DNA of 64,000 nt from TMP-24 sp046348855 (lineage in GTDB: Bacteria > Pseudomonadota > Alphaproteobacteria > Rhodobacterales > Rhodobacteraceae), in contig JAXMDK010000011.1 of the NCBI GenBank assembly GCA_046348855.1, positions 62,001 to 126,000 of the forward strand, in the 5' to 3' direction. The position numbers and the translations under genes were made by a program. The notes beneath the pieces are model-generated. The model worked only from the letters and a program-made list of their open reading frames with translations, did no database searches and was not told where the DNA came from. Position 1 is the first letter of the stretch; each line of letters starts with the position of its first letter. Below are positions 1 to 7,787 of the stretch, in pieces.

Positions 1-28
1 AGTCACGGTCCATGTTCTGCTTCTTCAT
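1..28 (-). CDS. argB: Probable acetylglutamate kinase, 5' end only
   Basis: Only the first nine codons lie in the window (MKKQNMDRD); the gene runs off the left edge. An ATG at 28-26 is preceded on the minus strand by a GAGG ribosome binding site about six bases away. Rhodobacteraceae ArgB proteins begin with a similar M-K-x-x-x-M-x-R-D sequence, and argB usually follows engB in this family, with engB nearby on the same strand here. ArgB phosphorylates N-acetylglutamate in arginine synthesis. The call rests on nine residues plus remembered gene order, so it is tentative; the open frame could belong to another gene. Confidence 0.42.
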
Positions 29-138
29 CTGCGCCTCGCGGTTACCGGGACTTGTTAGACCGCCAAGGGGCGGTTGCCAAGCTTGCCGGCCGGGGGAAAG
101 CCACTATCATCGCCGCAGCTATTCGTCGGAGGTCTTTC

Positions 139-783
139 GTGAGGGCGGTTCTTCTGGGGGTTGTTCTGGCGCTGTTGGGGTTGGTGCAGGAGGCGGCAGG
201 GGAGGAGAAATACTTTCCGCCGGGCGTCTGGGGGCCGGTCCCGAAGGGAAGTAACGAGTCCGCAGCCGAAAGGGACGATGGCTACGAGAAATGGCTCGGG
301 GCCAAACTTGCAAAACTGGGCGAGAGTCCGCTTTGGGAAGAGCGGGCCAAGGCCGGGGTGCCGTTTGCCATTCGCGTTTCTTACTATCCGGGGGCGGTGA
401 TACCCGATTCCGACATGATCCGGCTTATGGTCGATGCCAAGGGCTCAATGCGTTTTGTCTACTCGGGTTTCCGGTTCAGGGATTTTCAGCATATTGATAC
501 GCAGAATCCCGACTTGGTGCCGGTGCATGAGAGGAAAAAGGTCGATGGGGACTTGGCCAAAGAAATCCTCGACGCAGTTTCCGAGATTGCTCCTTATACC
601 GGCAAGACACCCTCGACGATCCCGAATGAGGGTGGGTTCGATGGCACGACGGTCCTCTTTGAATTTTCGAGGAATGGCACTTACAACGCCATGACGCGAA
701 CGGAGCAAGCCCTTGGGAATGACGATCCCCTAGCAAGGCTTCTTACGCTGATCGCCCGCGCGGCTCGGGCACCATCAAATTAG
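139..783 (+). CDS. Exported hypothetical protein
   Basis: A 214-residue protein I do not recognise. I chose the GTG at 139 because GGAGG (128-132) sits six bases upstream; an in-frame ATG at 52 would add 29 residues with no ribosome binding site and would bury the signal peptide. The N-terminus (VRAVLLGVVLALLGLVQEAAG) is a Sec-type signal peptide with likely cleavage after AAG, so the product is probably periplasmic or secreted. The mature part is mixed alpha/beta-like, has no cysteines to speak of and no motif I can name. Base composition is lower in GC than the neighbours, and the gene lies alone between the predicted argB and the SDR gene, which suggests an acquired accessory gene. Confidence 0.7.
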   Translation: MRAVLLGVVLALLGLVQEAAGEEKYFPPGVWGPVPKGSNESAAERDDGYEKWLGAKLAKLGESPLWEERAKAGVPFAIRVSYYPGAVIPDSDMIRLMVDAKGSMRFVYSGFRFRDFQHIDTQNPDLVPVHERKKVDGDLAKEILDAVSEIAPYTGKTPSTIPNEGGFDGTTVLFEFSRNGTYNAMTRTEQALGNDDPLARLLTLIARAARAPSN

Positions 784-836
784 TCAGGTGACCGCTTCTG
801 GCCGGTTCCATCAAACGGAAAACAGAAAGGCTGATC

Positions 837-1565
837 GTGGAGATGAAAACCCTGCTTCTGACCGGCGCCTCGCGCGGGATCGGCCATGCGACGGTCAAGC
901 GCTTCGGGCGCGAGGGGTGGCGGGTGCTGACCTGTTCGCGCCAGCCGTTCGACCCGCGCTGCCCGTGGCCGGGGGGCGAGGAGAACCATATCCAGATCGA
1001 CCTGGCCGACCCGACCGCCACCATCGCGGCGATCGAGGTGATCCGCGGCAAGCTGGGCGGCCGGCTCGACGCGCTGGTCAACAATGCCGGCGTGTCGCCG
1101 AAAGGGCCGGGGGGCGGGCGGCTCAATTCCATCGACACCGACCTGCGCGACTGGGGCAAGGTCTTCCATGTCAATTTCTTCGCGCCGATCGTGCTGGCGC
1201 GGGGGCTGAAGGACGAACTCTCGGCGGCGCGGGGCGCGGTGGTCAACGTGACCTCGATCGCCGGCAGCCGGGTACATCCGTTCGCCGGCGCGGCTTACGC
1301 GACATCCAAGGCGGCGCTGAAGGCGCTGACCCGCGAGATGGCCCATGATTTCGGCCCCCTTGGCGTGCGGGTGAACGCCATCGCGCCGGGCGAGATCGAG
1401 ACCTCGATCCTGTCGCCCGGTACCGAGAAGATCGTCGAAACGCTGCCGCTGCGCCGGCTCGGCCAGCCGGCCGAGGTTGCCGAAGTGATCTGGTTCCTGT
1501 GCACCGACCAGTCGTCCTATGTGACCGGCACCGAGATCGAGGTGAACGCCGGCCAGCATGTCTGA
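837..1565 (+). CDS. SDR family NAD(P)-dependent oxidoreductase
   Basis: A classical short-chain dehydrogenase/reductase of 242 residues, the usual length. The cofactor loop TGASRGIG is at residues 9-16, NNAG at 82-85, and the catalytic Ser140, Tyr154 and Lys158 are all in place (YxxxK = YATSK). The late motif NAIAPGEIET is also typical. Translation could start at GTG 837 or ATG 843; an AAAGG box at 826-830 suits the first. The substrate cannot be read from sequence. It converges on engB with a 21-base gap, so it is not in an operon with it. Confidence 0.88.
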   Translation: MEMKTLLLTGASRGIGHATVKRFGREGWRVLTCSRQPFDPRCPWPGGEENHIQIDLADPTATIAAIEVIRGKLGGRLDALVNNAGVSPKGPGGGRLNSIDTDLRDWGKVFHVNFFAPIVLARGLKDELSAARGAVVNVTSIAGSRVHPFAGAAYATSKAALKALTREMAHDFGPLGVRVNAIAPGEIETSILSPGTEKIVETLPLRRLGQPAEVAEVIWFLCTDQSSYVTGTEIEVNAGQHV

Positions 1566-1586
1566 CGCCGGGGGCGAGGCCTCGGC

Positions 1587-2237
1587 TCAGGCGAGCGTGG
1601 CGATCAGCGCCCGCAGCGTTTCGATCCCCTCGCCCTTTTCCGACGAGGTCAGCAGGATCTCGGGGTAGGCCGCCGGGTGCTTCTGCAAGGCGGCGCGGAC
1701 CTGGGCGAAGATCGCGTCGCGGTCGACGGCCTTGACCTTGTCGGCCTTGGTCAGCACCACCTGGAAGGTGACGGCGGAACGGTCCAGCAGCGTCAGGATT
1801 TCCTCGTCGACCGCCTTGATCCCGTGGCGGCAGTCGATCAGCACGAAGGCGCGGCGCAGGGTGGCGCGGCCGGCCAGATAGGCCTTGAGCAGCCTTTGCC
1901 ATTTCTCGACCACCGGCTTCGGCGCCTCGGCAAAGCCATAGCCGGGCAGGTCGACCAGATAGTGGCTGTCGGCCAGGGTGAAATAGTTGATTTCCTGCGT
2001 GCGCCCGGGGGTGTTCGACGCACGGGCAAGATTGCGGCGGCCGGTCAGGGCATTGATGAGGCTGGACTTCCCGACGTTGGAGCGGCCGGCAAAGCAAACC
2101 TCCAGCCGGTCGGCCGGGGGCAGGTGGGCCATTGCGGTGGCCCCCTTCAGGAAATCGACCTGCCCGGTCAGCAGCACACGGCCCTTCTCACGCTCGTCGG
2201 CGGGGGGGATTTCGGCGAAGGGGAAGGGCTGGATCAT
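1587..2237 (-). CDS. engB: Ribosome biogenesis GTPase EngB/YihA/YsxC
   Basis: A TrmE-Era-EngA-EngB family GTPase of 216 residues, needed for assembly of the large ribosomal subunit. The P-loop GRSNVGKSS is near residue 50, switch I NTPGRTQEINYF, the Walker B motif DLPGYGFA, the G4 motif TKADKV and a C-terminal SSEKG follow in order. Its ATG overlaps the stop of the MOSC gene (ATGA), which itself overlaps yidC, so yidC, the MOSC gene and engB are almost certainly co-transcribed and translationally coupled. The order yidC-MOSC-engB-argB is familiar from Rhodobacter genomes; here two extra genes separate engB from the putative argB. Confidence 0.95.
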   Translation of the reverse strand: MIQPFPFAEIPPADEREKGRVLLTGQVDFLKGATAMAHLPPADRLEVCFAGRSNVGKSSLINALTGRRNLARASNTPGRTQEINYFTLADSHYLVDLPGYGFAEAPKPVVEKWQRLLKAYLAGRATLRRAFVLIDCRHGIKAVDEEILTLLDRSAVTFQVVLTKADKVKAVDRDAIFAQVRAALQKHPAAYPEILLTSSEKGEGIETLRALIATLA

Positions 2238-2989
2238 GGCAGGACCGCAAATCCGTCGCCGACCCCGACCGGGCCGCTTTCGATCACGCGGGCATAGAGG
2301 CCGAAATTCTGGTGCCCGTAGCCGGACTTGAGCGCCCCGAGCGTGTCCGCATCGCGCCGGCCGGTGTCGGGGTTGGCGGTGGTGGCCAGGCAGCGGATGA
2401 TCGGTTCGACGATTTCAAGAACGGCGCCGCCCAGGCGGACATGGTGGCCGATCAGTTCCTGTTCGGAAAACGGGGCAAGCCCGTCGATCCAGAAATTCGC
2501 CCGCCAGCGCTTGGGCGACAGCTCCTGGCCCATGTGGTCCGACAGCGCGCGGTTCGAGCCGAGCGAGATCAGCGAAACCGACGGATAGTCGGTATCGGTC
2601 ATGCCGCGCACCGGGACCGAATAGATCCGGGTGGGCAGCGCCCGGTCGGCGGGGCTGATCGGCAGGACCCAGTGGAGAAAGCGGTTCTGGTCCTCCGGGT
2701 CGTCGGGGCAGAAGCTCAGGTCCGGCCGGTCGGGGTGGCGCAGGGTCAGCCGCGCCGCCGCCTCGTCAAGCCGTGCCTCGATCGCCATCAGTTGCGGCGC
2801 CTTGGCGCCCCGCGCGAAATTCTGGCAGGGTGCCCATTGCCCTTCGTCGATCTTCGCCGCCTCGTGCGCCACCGCCCAGCGGCGGTCCCAGGGCAGGCCC
2901 TCGCCTGCCGCCAGCCGGACCGACGCCAAGCTTTCGCGCCCGTGCGATTTCAGCGGATGGCGCTGGATCGAGGCGACCCCGGCCGTCAT
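2234..2989 (-). CDS. MOSC domain-containing protein
   Basis: A 251-residue protein related to the MOSC (molybdenum cofactor sulfurase C-terminal) family. It opens with a short MOSC_N beta-barrel-like segment (SIQRHPLKSHGRE), and the C-terminal half carries the family pattern, with NFWIDG, the metal-cofactor-type cysteine in EPIIRCLATTANPDTG and a late GHQNFGLYARV block. MOSC proteins carry sulfur or bind Mo-cofactor, for example to reduce N-hydroxylated compounds. The ATG at 2989 overlaps the yidC stop (ATGA) and its own stop overlaps the engB start. The exact role is unknown; an association with yidC and engB recurs in this family but does not explain the chemistry. Confidence 0.85.
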   Translation of the reverse strand: MTAGVASIQRHPLKSHGRESLASVRLAAGEGLPWDRRWAVAHEAAKIDEGQWAPCQNFARGAKAPQLMAIEARLDEAAARLTLRHPDRPDLSFCPDDPEDQNRFLHWVLPISPADRALPTRIYSVPVRGMTDTDYPSVSLISLGSNRALSDHMGQELSPKRWRANFWIDGLAPFSEQELIGHHVRLGGAVLEIVEPIIRCLATTANPDTGRRDADTLGALKSGYGHQNFGLYARVIESGPVGVGDGFAVLP

Positions 2990-4830
2990 TTCGCCGCCGT
3001 CTTCCCTCGGTTGAAGCTGCTTCTGATGTTGCCGAAGATGTCGGGGCGTTTCCCGTGCATCGTCATGATCGTGTACTGCTGCAGGAAGGTGATCGTGTTG
3101 TTGGTGATCCAGTAAAGCACCAGACCCGAGGCAAACGACCCCAGCATGAACATGAAGATCCACGGCATCCAGGCGAAGATCTGCGCCTGGGCCGGATCGG
3201 CCGGCGCCGGGTTCAGTTTTTGCTGGAACCACATGGAAATGCCCAGAAGGATCGGCAGGATGCCCAGCGACAGGATCGCCAGCGGCGAGGTGTGATCGGG
3301 CGCAGCAAAGGGCAAAAGGCCGAAAAGGTTGAGGATCGACGACGGGTCCGGCGCCGACAGGTCGCGGATCCAGCCGAAGAACGGCGCCTGGCGCAGTTCC
3401 AGGGTGACGTAGATCACCTTGTAGAGCGAATAGAAGATCGGAATCTGCAGGAAGACCGGCAGGCAGCCCGAAGCCGGGTTGACCTTTTCCTTCTTGTAAA
3501 GCGCCATCATCCCCTGCTGAACCTTGGCGCGGTCGTCGCCGGCGCTTTCCTTCAGCTTTTCGATTTCGGGCTGCAGTTCCTTCATCTTGGCCATCGAGAC
3601 GTAGGACTTGCGCGCCAGCGGGAAGACCAGGGTCTTGATGACGAAGGTCAGCGCGATGATCGCCAGCCCCATGTTGCCGATCAGGCCATGCAGCTTGTGC
3701 AGGAGCCAGAACATCGGCTTGGTCAAAAAGAAGAACCAGCCCCAGTCGATCGAATCGACGAACTTGTCGATCTTCAGGCTGCTTTCGTAGTGCTTGATCG
3801 TTTCCCATTCCTTCGCGCCGGCGAACAGCATCATCGCGCTGCTGGCGGTCTGGCCGGGCGCGATCTCCAGCACCGGCGAGCGGGCCGACGCCAGGAAACT
3901 GTCGCTGTCGGCCAGGTACTTGACCACCGAGGTGAAGGGCTGGCCTGGCGTCGGGATCAGCGTCGCCATCCAGTATTTGTCGGTAAAGCCGACCCAGCCG
4001 CCCTTGGTCGCGGCGACCACCTCGGCCGGAACGCCTTCGGTCGGGTCGACGTCAAGCGACGGCATCTTGGCGTATTTGACTTCCAGAAGCTTGCCGTCGG
4101 CCATGCGGATCAGGCCTTCGTGCAGCACATAGGTCGACCGGGTCTTGGGCGTGCCCTGGCGCAGGACCAGCCCGTAGGGTTCAAGCTTCACCGGCGCGCC
4201 GGTGCGGTTCTCGACCGACTGGGTGACGGTGAACATATAATCGGCGTCCACGTCGATCGTGCGGCGGAAGATCAGGCCCGCGCCATTGTCCCATTTCAGC
4301 ACGACCGGCGCGCCCGGGGCGACCTTGGTGCCGCTTTCCACCGTCCACAGCGTGTCGCGGCCCGGCAGCAGGTGGGCATCGGTGCCGTCCTTGGCCAGCC
4401 AGCCATAGTTGGCGACATAGGGCTTGGTCACGGTGCCGTCGGCCTCCTTCTGGCCGCCGTAGGTCAGGAGCCGGACATTGGCCGAGCCGGGGTCGAGCGT
4501 TTCGCGGTAGTCCTTCAGCGACAGGTCGTCGAGCGAGCCGCCGACCAGCGAGATCGAGCCGGAAAGTCGCGGCGTGTCGATCTGAACGCGCGGCGCATCG
4601 GCTGCGGCGGGCTGGGTGACGTCGGCCGTGACCGGCACAGTGGCGGACGGTGCGGCCGGAGCGGTGGCGGCGGTCTGGCTGGCAGTGGCGCTGGTGGTGG
4701 CGCTGGCGACCGTTCCCGCATCGGTCGGTGCGGCCGGCGGCGTTGCCGGGGCGAAGAAAGTATACCAGACGACGAGAACCAGCGTCGACAGCACCGTTGC
4801 CAGAATGAGGTTCTTGTTCTGTTCGTCCAT
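2986..4830 (-). CDS. yidC: Membrane protein insertase YidC
   Basis: A 614-residue Oxa1/Alb3/YidC insertase, which inserts inner-membrane proteins with SecYEG or alone. An N-terminal membrane anchor (residues about 5-23, after MDEQNKN) leads into an Ala/Thr/Pro-rich linker and a large periplasmic beta domain. The conserved insertase core follows, with hydrophobic segments from about residue 360 on and the conserved loop RKSYVSMAKMKELQPEIEKL. Length and order match proteobacterial YidC. In most bacteria yidC follows rnpA-yidD directly; here three genes (cysteine-synthase-like, ttcA, EAL) and a 419-base gap stand between, so it probably has its own promoter. Confidence 0.97.
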   Translation of the reverse strand: MDEQNKNLILATVLSTLVLVVWYTFFAPATPPAAPTDAGTVASATTSATASQTAATAPAAPSATVPVTADVTQPAAADAPRVQIDTPRLSGSISLVGGSLDDLSLKDYRETLDPGSANVRLLTYGGQKEADGTVTKPYVANYGWLAKDGTDAHLLPGRDTLWTVESGTKVAPGAPVVLKWDNGAGLIFRRTIDVDADYMFTVTQSVENRTGAPVKLEPYGLVLRQGTPKTRSTYVLHEGLIRMADGKLLEVKYAKMPSLDVDPTEGVPAEVVAATKGGWVGFTDKYWMATLIPTPGQPFTSVVKYLADSDSFLASARSPVLEIAPGQTASSAMMLFAGAKEWETIKHYESSLKIDKFVDSIDWGWFFFLTKPMFWLLHKLHGLIGNMGLAIIALTFVIKTLVFPLARKSYVSMAKMKELQPEIEKLKESAGDDRAKVQQGMMALYKKEKVNPASGCLPVFLQIPIFYSLYKVIYVTLELRQAPFFGWIRDLSAPDPSSILNLFGLLPFAAPDHTSPLAILSLGILPILLGISMWFQQKLNPAPADPAQAQIFAWMPWIFMFMLGSFASGLVLYWITNNTITFLQQYTIMTMHGKRPDIFGNIRSSFNRGKTAAK

Positions 4831-5249
4831 CAGGACCTACCACCCGTCAAGCCAAGATCAGCGTGGTTCAACAGAAGGGGCAGGCAAGGTCAAGCGATTT
4901 CCTGTCTGCCGGCGCAAGGGTCCGGTTTGCCGCCGGTCGGGGCGCTGGTCCGCCGGCCCCGCCAGCCGGTCCGACCTCACCGACACGTGACGGGCCTGTC
5001 CGTGGCGGCCCGACCCGCCGACCGGCGCATCAACTGTGCCCATTCATGATACTCGCCTGCCGGATGCATGCCGGCTTATCCTGAGGTTGGCCGGCACATC
5101 ATGCGCGCCTTTCAAGGGTGCCCGCCAGTCGGGCGAGGGCTCAATCGACCTGCGGGCAGCAGCTTCATGCCAAGCAGCACATGATGCGCGCCAACTCATC
5201 CGATCCTGCGCCGGTTCGTTGTCCGGGCCGCTCCATCATCCGCTCCGGC
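4831..5249. other. 419-base intergenic region upstream of yidC
   Basis: This gap lies between the EAL gene stop and the yidC start. I find no convincing gene on either strand: short open frames here lack ribosome binding sites and coding signal. It should hold the yidC promoter, but I could not settle on -35/-10 boxes. It contains one copy of a 16-base direct repeat (5195-5210) whose partner covers the EAL stop codon. Several GC-rich imperfect inverted repeats around 4930-4990 could end EAL transcription. Confidence 0.5.
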
Positions 5250-5264
5250 TCATCCGATCCTGCG
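5195..5264. repeat. 16-bp direct repeat at the EAL gene 3' end
   Basis: The sequence CTCATCCGATCCTGCG occurs at 5195-5210 and again, identically, at 5249-5264. The second copy contains the stop codon and last codons of the EAL gene. The pattern looks like a small duplication of the gene's 3' end, the left copy being non-coding; an intervening CATCATCCGCTCC is a degenerate relative. Confidence 0.6.
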
Positions 5265-6794
5265 GCTGAGGCGCGCGGTTGCCGCCAGCTTGCCGCGATG
5301 CCGTTCGAGCCAGCCGATGGTTTCGTCGAACGGCATGGGCCGGGCGATGGCATAGCCCTGGACATGGCCACAGCCCAGCTGGGCCAGCATCGCATGTTCG
5401 GCCAGCGTCTCGACGCCTTCGGCCAGGGTCTGCAAGCCCAGCCGGTCGGCCATCGACAGGATCGCCGCGATCATCTTCTGCTGGTCGCCGTCGCTGTCGA
5501 CATGGGTCACGAACGACCGGTCGATCTTGATCCGGTTCACCGCGAAGCGCCGGATCGAGGTGATCGAGGCGTGGCCGGTGCCGAAATCGTCAAGGTCGAT
5601 GCCGCAGCCCATGGCCGCGAGCGCGGCGATGTTGCGTACGATCGTGTCATTTTCGGCCTCTGCAACGACGGTTTCCAGGATTTCGACGGTCAGGCGTGCC
5701 GCCGCGAGGTCGAAACGGTCCAGTTCCCAGTGCATCCGTTCGGTCAGGCGCGGGTTGCGCAACTCTTCCCGGCAGAAGTTCACCGCCGCCGCCGGAACCC
5801 TGTAGCCCGCCCGGTCCCAGCAGCGCAGCGCGGTCAGAGTCTGGAACAGCATGGTTTCGCCCAGCCGGGCCGACAGTCCGCCGGCGGCGATCGCGGGCAG
5901 GAATTCCGACGGGGGCAGGATGCCGCGTTCGGGGTGTTTCCAGCGCGCCAGCGCCTCGAACCCGGTCACTTCGCCGGTGTCGGTCGACAGTTGCGGCTGG
6001 AACCAGGCGACGATTTCGCCGTGGTCCAACGCCTCGGCGATACGGTCCTGCCGGCCAATGTCTTCGAGGGCGGCGGCGGCCACCTCTGGCGAAAAGGCGC
6101 GGATCGCCGAAGGGCCGTTGCGCCGGGCGTCCGCCAAGGCGGTCTCGGCCGCGGCGATCAGACCCTCGCCGGTGCGGTCGGGCGCCCGAGAGGCAAGGCA
6201 GAAACCGGCCGACACCGAGGCATAGATCGTGGCCCCGTCGACCGGGATCGGCTCATGCAGGACCGACTGGATGCGGCCGCAGATCTGGATCAGCGTTTCC
6301 AGGTCGGCACGCCGCAAGGCGCCAAGTGCGATGGCGAAGCGATCCCCGTCAAGCCGCACGACCACATCCTGCGGCCGCACGGTGGCGGCCAGCTGTTCGA
6401 CCAGGTGATGGACGACCCGGTCGAAGGCGGCCTGACCGTGGTTTTCGATCACGGTGGCCGGATCGTCGAGCCCAAGGACGATGCAGGCCGTCGTCCGCCA
6501 GCCTTGGCCCGTGGCGGCCAGCCCGCGGTCGAGCGCCTGGACGACAGTCTGCCGGTGCGGCAGCCCGCCGGTCGCGCTGCGGGCCGGGTCCGGCGCGAGT
6601 GCGCGCCGCGCGCCCAGCCGCCGCAACAGCATAAGCGGCAGTGCCGAAAGCGCGGCCACCAGCATTCCCTCCGCCCCGAGCCAGAGCCCGGCCACCAGCA
6701 GGATCGGGGCCAGCGTTGCCAGTTCGGCGGCAAGCCCGGCCCATGCACTGTTCCTGCCCATCGACAGGCCGATCGCCGGAAGCCGTTTCGCCAT
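5250..6794 (-). CDS. Cyclic-di-GMP phosphodiesterase with degenerate GGDEF and intact EAL domain
   Basis: A 514-residue protein with two predicted membrane segments (about residues 18-60), a GGDEF-like domain (about 80-235) and an EAL domain (about 250-505). The cyclase signature reads LDGDRF where GGDEF is expected, so synthesis of c-di-GMP is unlikely. The EAL domain keeps FEALARW, the metal-binding DDFGTG, the lysine in IKIDRSF, the late ETLAE and VQGYAIARPMP, so hydrolysis of c-di-GMP to pGpG is expected. The ATG at 6794 has AAAGGG eight bases upstream; an open frame continues further 5' but lacks a start signal. It sits between ttcA and yidC, an uncommon place for a signalling enzyme. 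Confidence 0.9.
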   Translation of the reverse strand: MAKRLPAIGLSMGRNSAWAGLAAELATLAPILLVAGLWLGAEGMLVAALSALPLMLLRRLGARRALAPDPARSATGGLPHRQTVVQALDRGLAATGQGWRTTACIVLGLDDPATVIENHGQAAFDRVVHHLVEQLAATVRPQDVVVRLDGDRFAIALGALRRADLETLIQICGRIQSVLHEPIPVDGATIYASVSAGFCLASRAPDRTGEGLIAAAETALADARRNGPSAIRAFSPEVAAAALEDIGRQDRIAEALDHGEIVAWFQPQLSTDTGEVTGFEALARWKHPERGILPPSEFLPAIAAGGLSARLGETMLFQTLTALRCWDRAGYRVPAAAVNFCREELRNPRLTERMHWELDRFDLAAARLTVEILETVVAEAENDTIVRNIAALAAMGCGIDLDDFGTGHASITSIRRFAVNRIKIDRSFVTHVDSDGDQQKMIAAILSMADRLGLQTLAEGVETLAEHAMLAQLGCGHVQGYAIARPMPFDETIGWLERHRGKLAATARLSRRIG

Positions 6795-6865
6795 GGGCGC
6801 ACCCTTTTGCCGCTGACCGAAAGACCCGGTCGCGGCCACCCTAGGGCGGGGCAATGACCGAAGCG

Positions 6866-7744
6866 TTAATCGCGGCCCAGAAGATCGGGAGGATTTTCCG
6901 CAGTTCCCGCCGCCGGCCGCGCTTGTGCGATCAGGCCGGCGAAGTCGAACAGCGCCGGGTCGGGCAGGTGCGACGGGCGCACGTTCATCAGCGACCGGAA
7001 CATCACCTGGCGGCGTCCGGGGTTGCGCGTTTCCCATTCATCGAGCAGCTTCTTGACCTGGGCGCGTTGCAGGCCTTCCTGGCTGCCGCACAGGTCGCAG
7101 GGGATGATCGGGTAGTTCATTGCGCGGGCGAACCGTTCGCAGTCGGCCTCGGCGACGAAGGCCAGCGGCCGATAGACGAACAGGTCGCCATCCTCGTTCA
7201 GAAGCTTCGGCGGCATGGTCGCCAGCCGGCCGCCGTGGAAAAGATTCATGAAGAAGGTTTCAAGGATGTCGTCGCGGTGATGGCCGAGGACCACGGCCGA
7301 GCAGCCCTCTTCGCGGGCGATGCGATAAAGGTTGCCGCGCCTGAGCCGCGAACAGAGGCTGCACATGGTGCCGCCGGGGGCGATCTTCGCGGTCACGACC
7401 GAATAGGTATCCTGGTATTCGATCCGGTGTGCGACGCCCATCCGGTTCAGGAATTCCGGCAGCACCGTCGCAGGAAAGCCGGGCTGGCCCTGGTCGAGGT
7501 TGCAGGCCAGCAGATCGACCGGCAGCAGCCCGCGCCATTGCAGTTCGTGCAGGACGGCCAGCAGCGTATAGCTGTCCTTGCCGCCCGACAGGCAGACCAG
7601 CCAGCGGGCGCCGCGTTCGGCCATGCCATAGGTGTCGATAGCCTCGCGGACATTCTGCACGATCCGTTTGCGGAGCTTCTTGAACTCCGTCGACTTCGGC
7701 GCGCCGAAGAACAGGGGGTGGATGTCGTCTGCCTCGTCCAGCAT
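6866..7744 (-). CDS. ttcA: tRNA 2-thiocytidine biosynthesis protein TtcA
   Basis: An ATP-dependent PP-loop tRNA thiolase that converts cytidine 32 to 2-thiocytidine. The PP-loop SGGKDS is at residues 53-58. Cys128 and Cys131 (MCSLC) and a later Cys in IPCDLCG match the three cysteines that bind the [4Fe-4S] cluster in the family, and GHHRDD is present. The start at ATG 7744 gives 292 residues and avoids overlap with the upstream gene; no strong ribosome binding site is visible, so coupling to that gene is possible. Its neighbour on the 5' side is a cysteine-synthase-like enzyme. Confidence 0.93.
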   Translation of the reverse strand: MLDEADDIHPLFFGAPKSTEFKKLRKRIVQNVREAIDTYGMAERGARWLVCLSGGKDSYTLLAVLHELQWRGLLPVDLLACNLDQGQPGFPATVLPEFLNRMGVAHRIEYQDTYSVVTAKIAPGGTMCSLCSRLRRGNLYRIAREEGCSAVVLGHHRDDILETFFMNLFHGGRLATMPPKLLNEDGDLFVYRPLAFVAEADCERFARAMNYPIIPCDLCGSQEGLQRAQVKKLLDEWETRNPGRRQVMFRSLMNVRPSHLPDPALFDFAGLIAQARPAAGTAENPPDLLGRD

Positions 7745-7787
7745 GGGATGGCGATAGCGGATTCGCCGCCGCGCGACAAGCGCGGGG

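Noticed and set aside
2773..5049. A 758-codon plus-strand open frame
   Set aside because: It is antisense to yidC and the MOSC gene; its translation shows only the Arg/Asp/His-rich pattern of a shadow frame.
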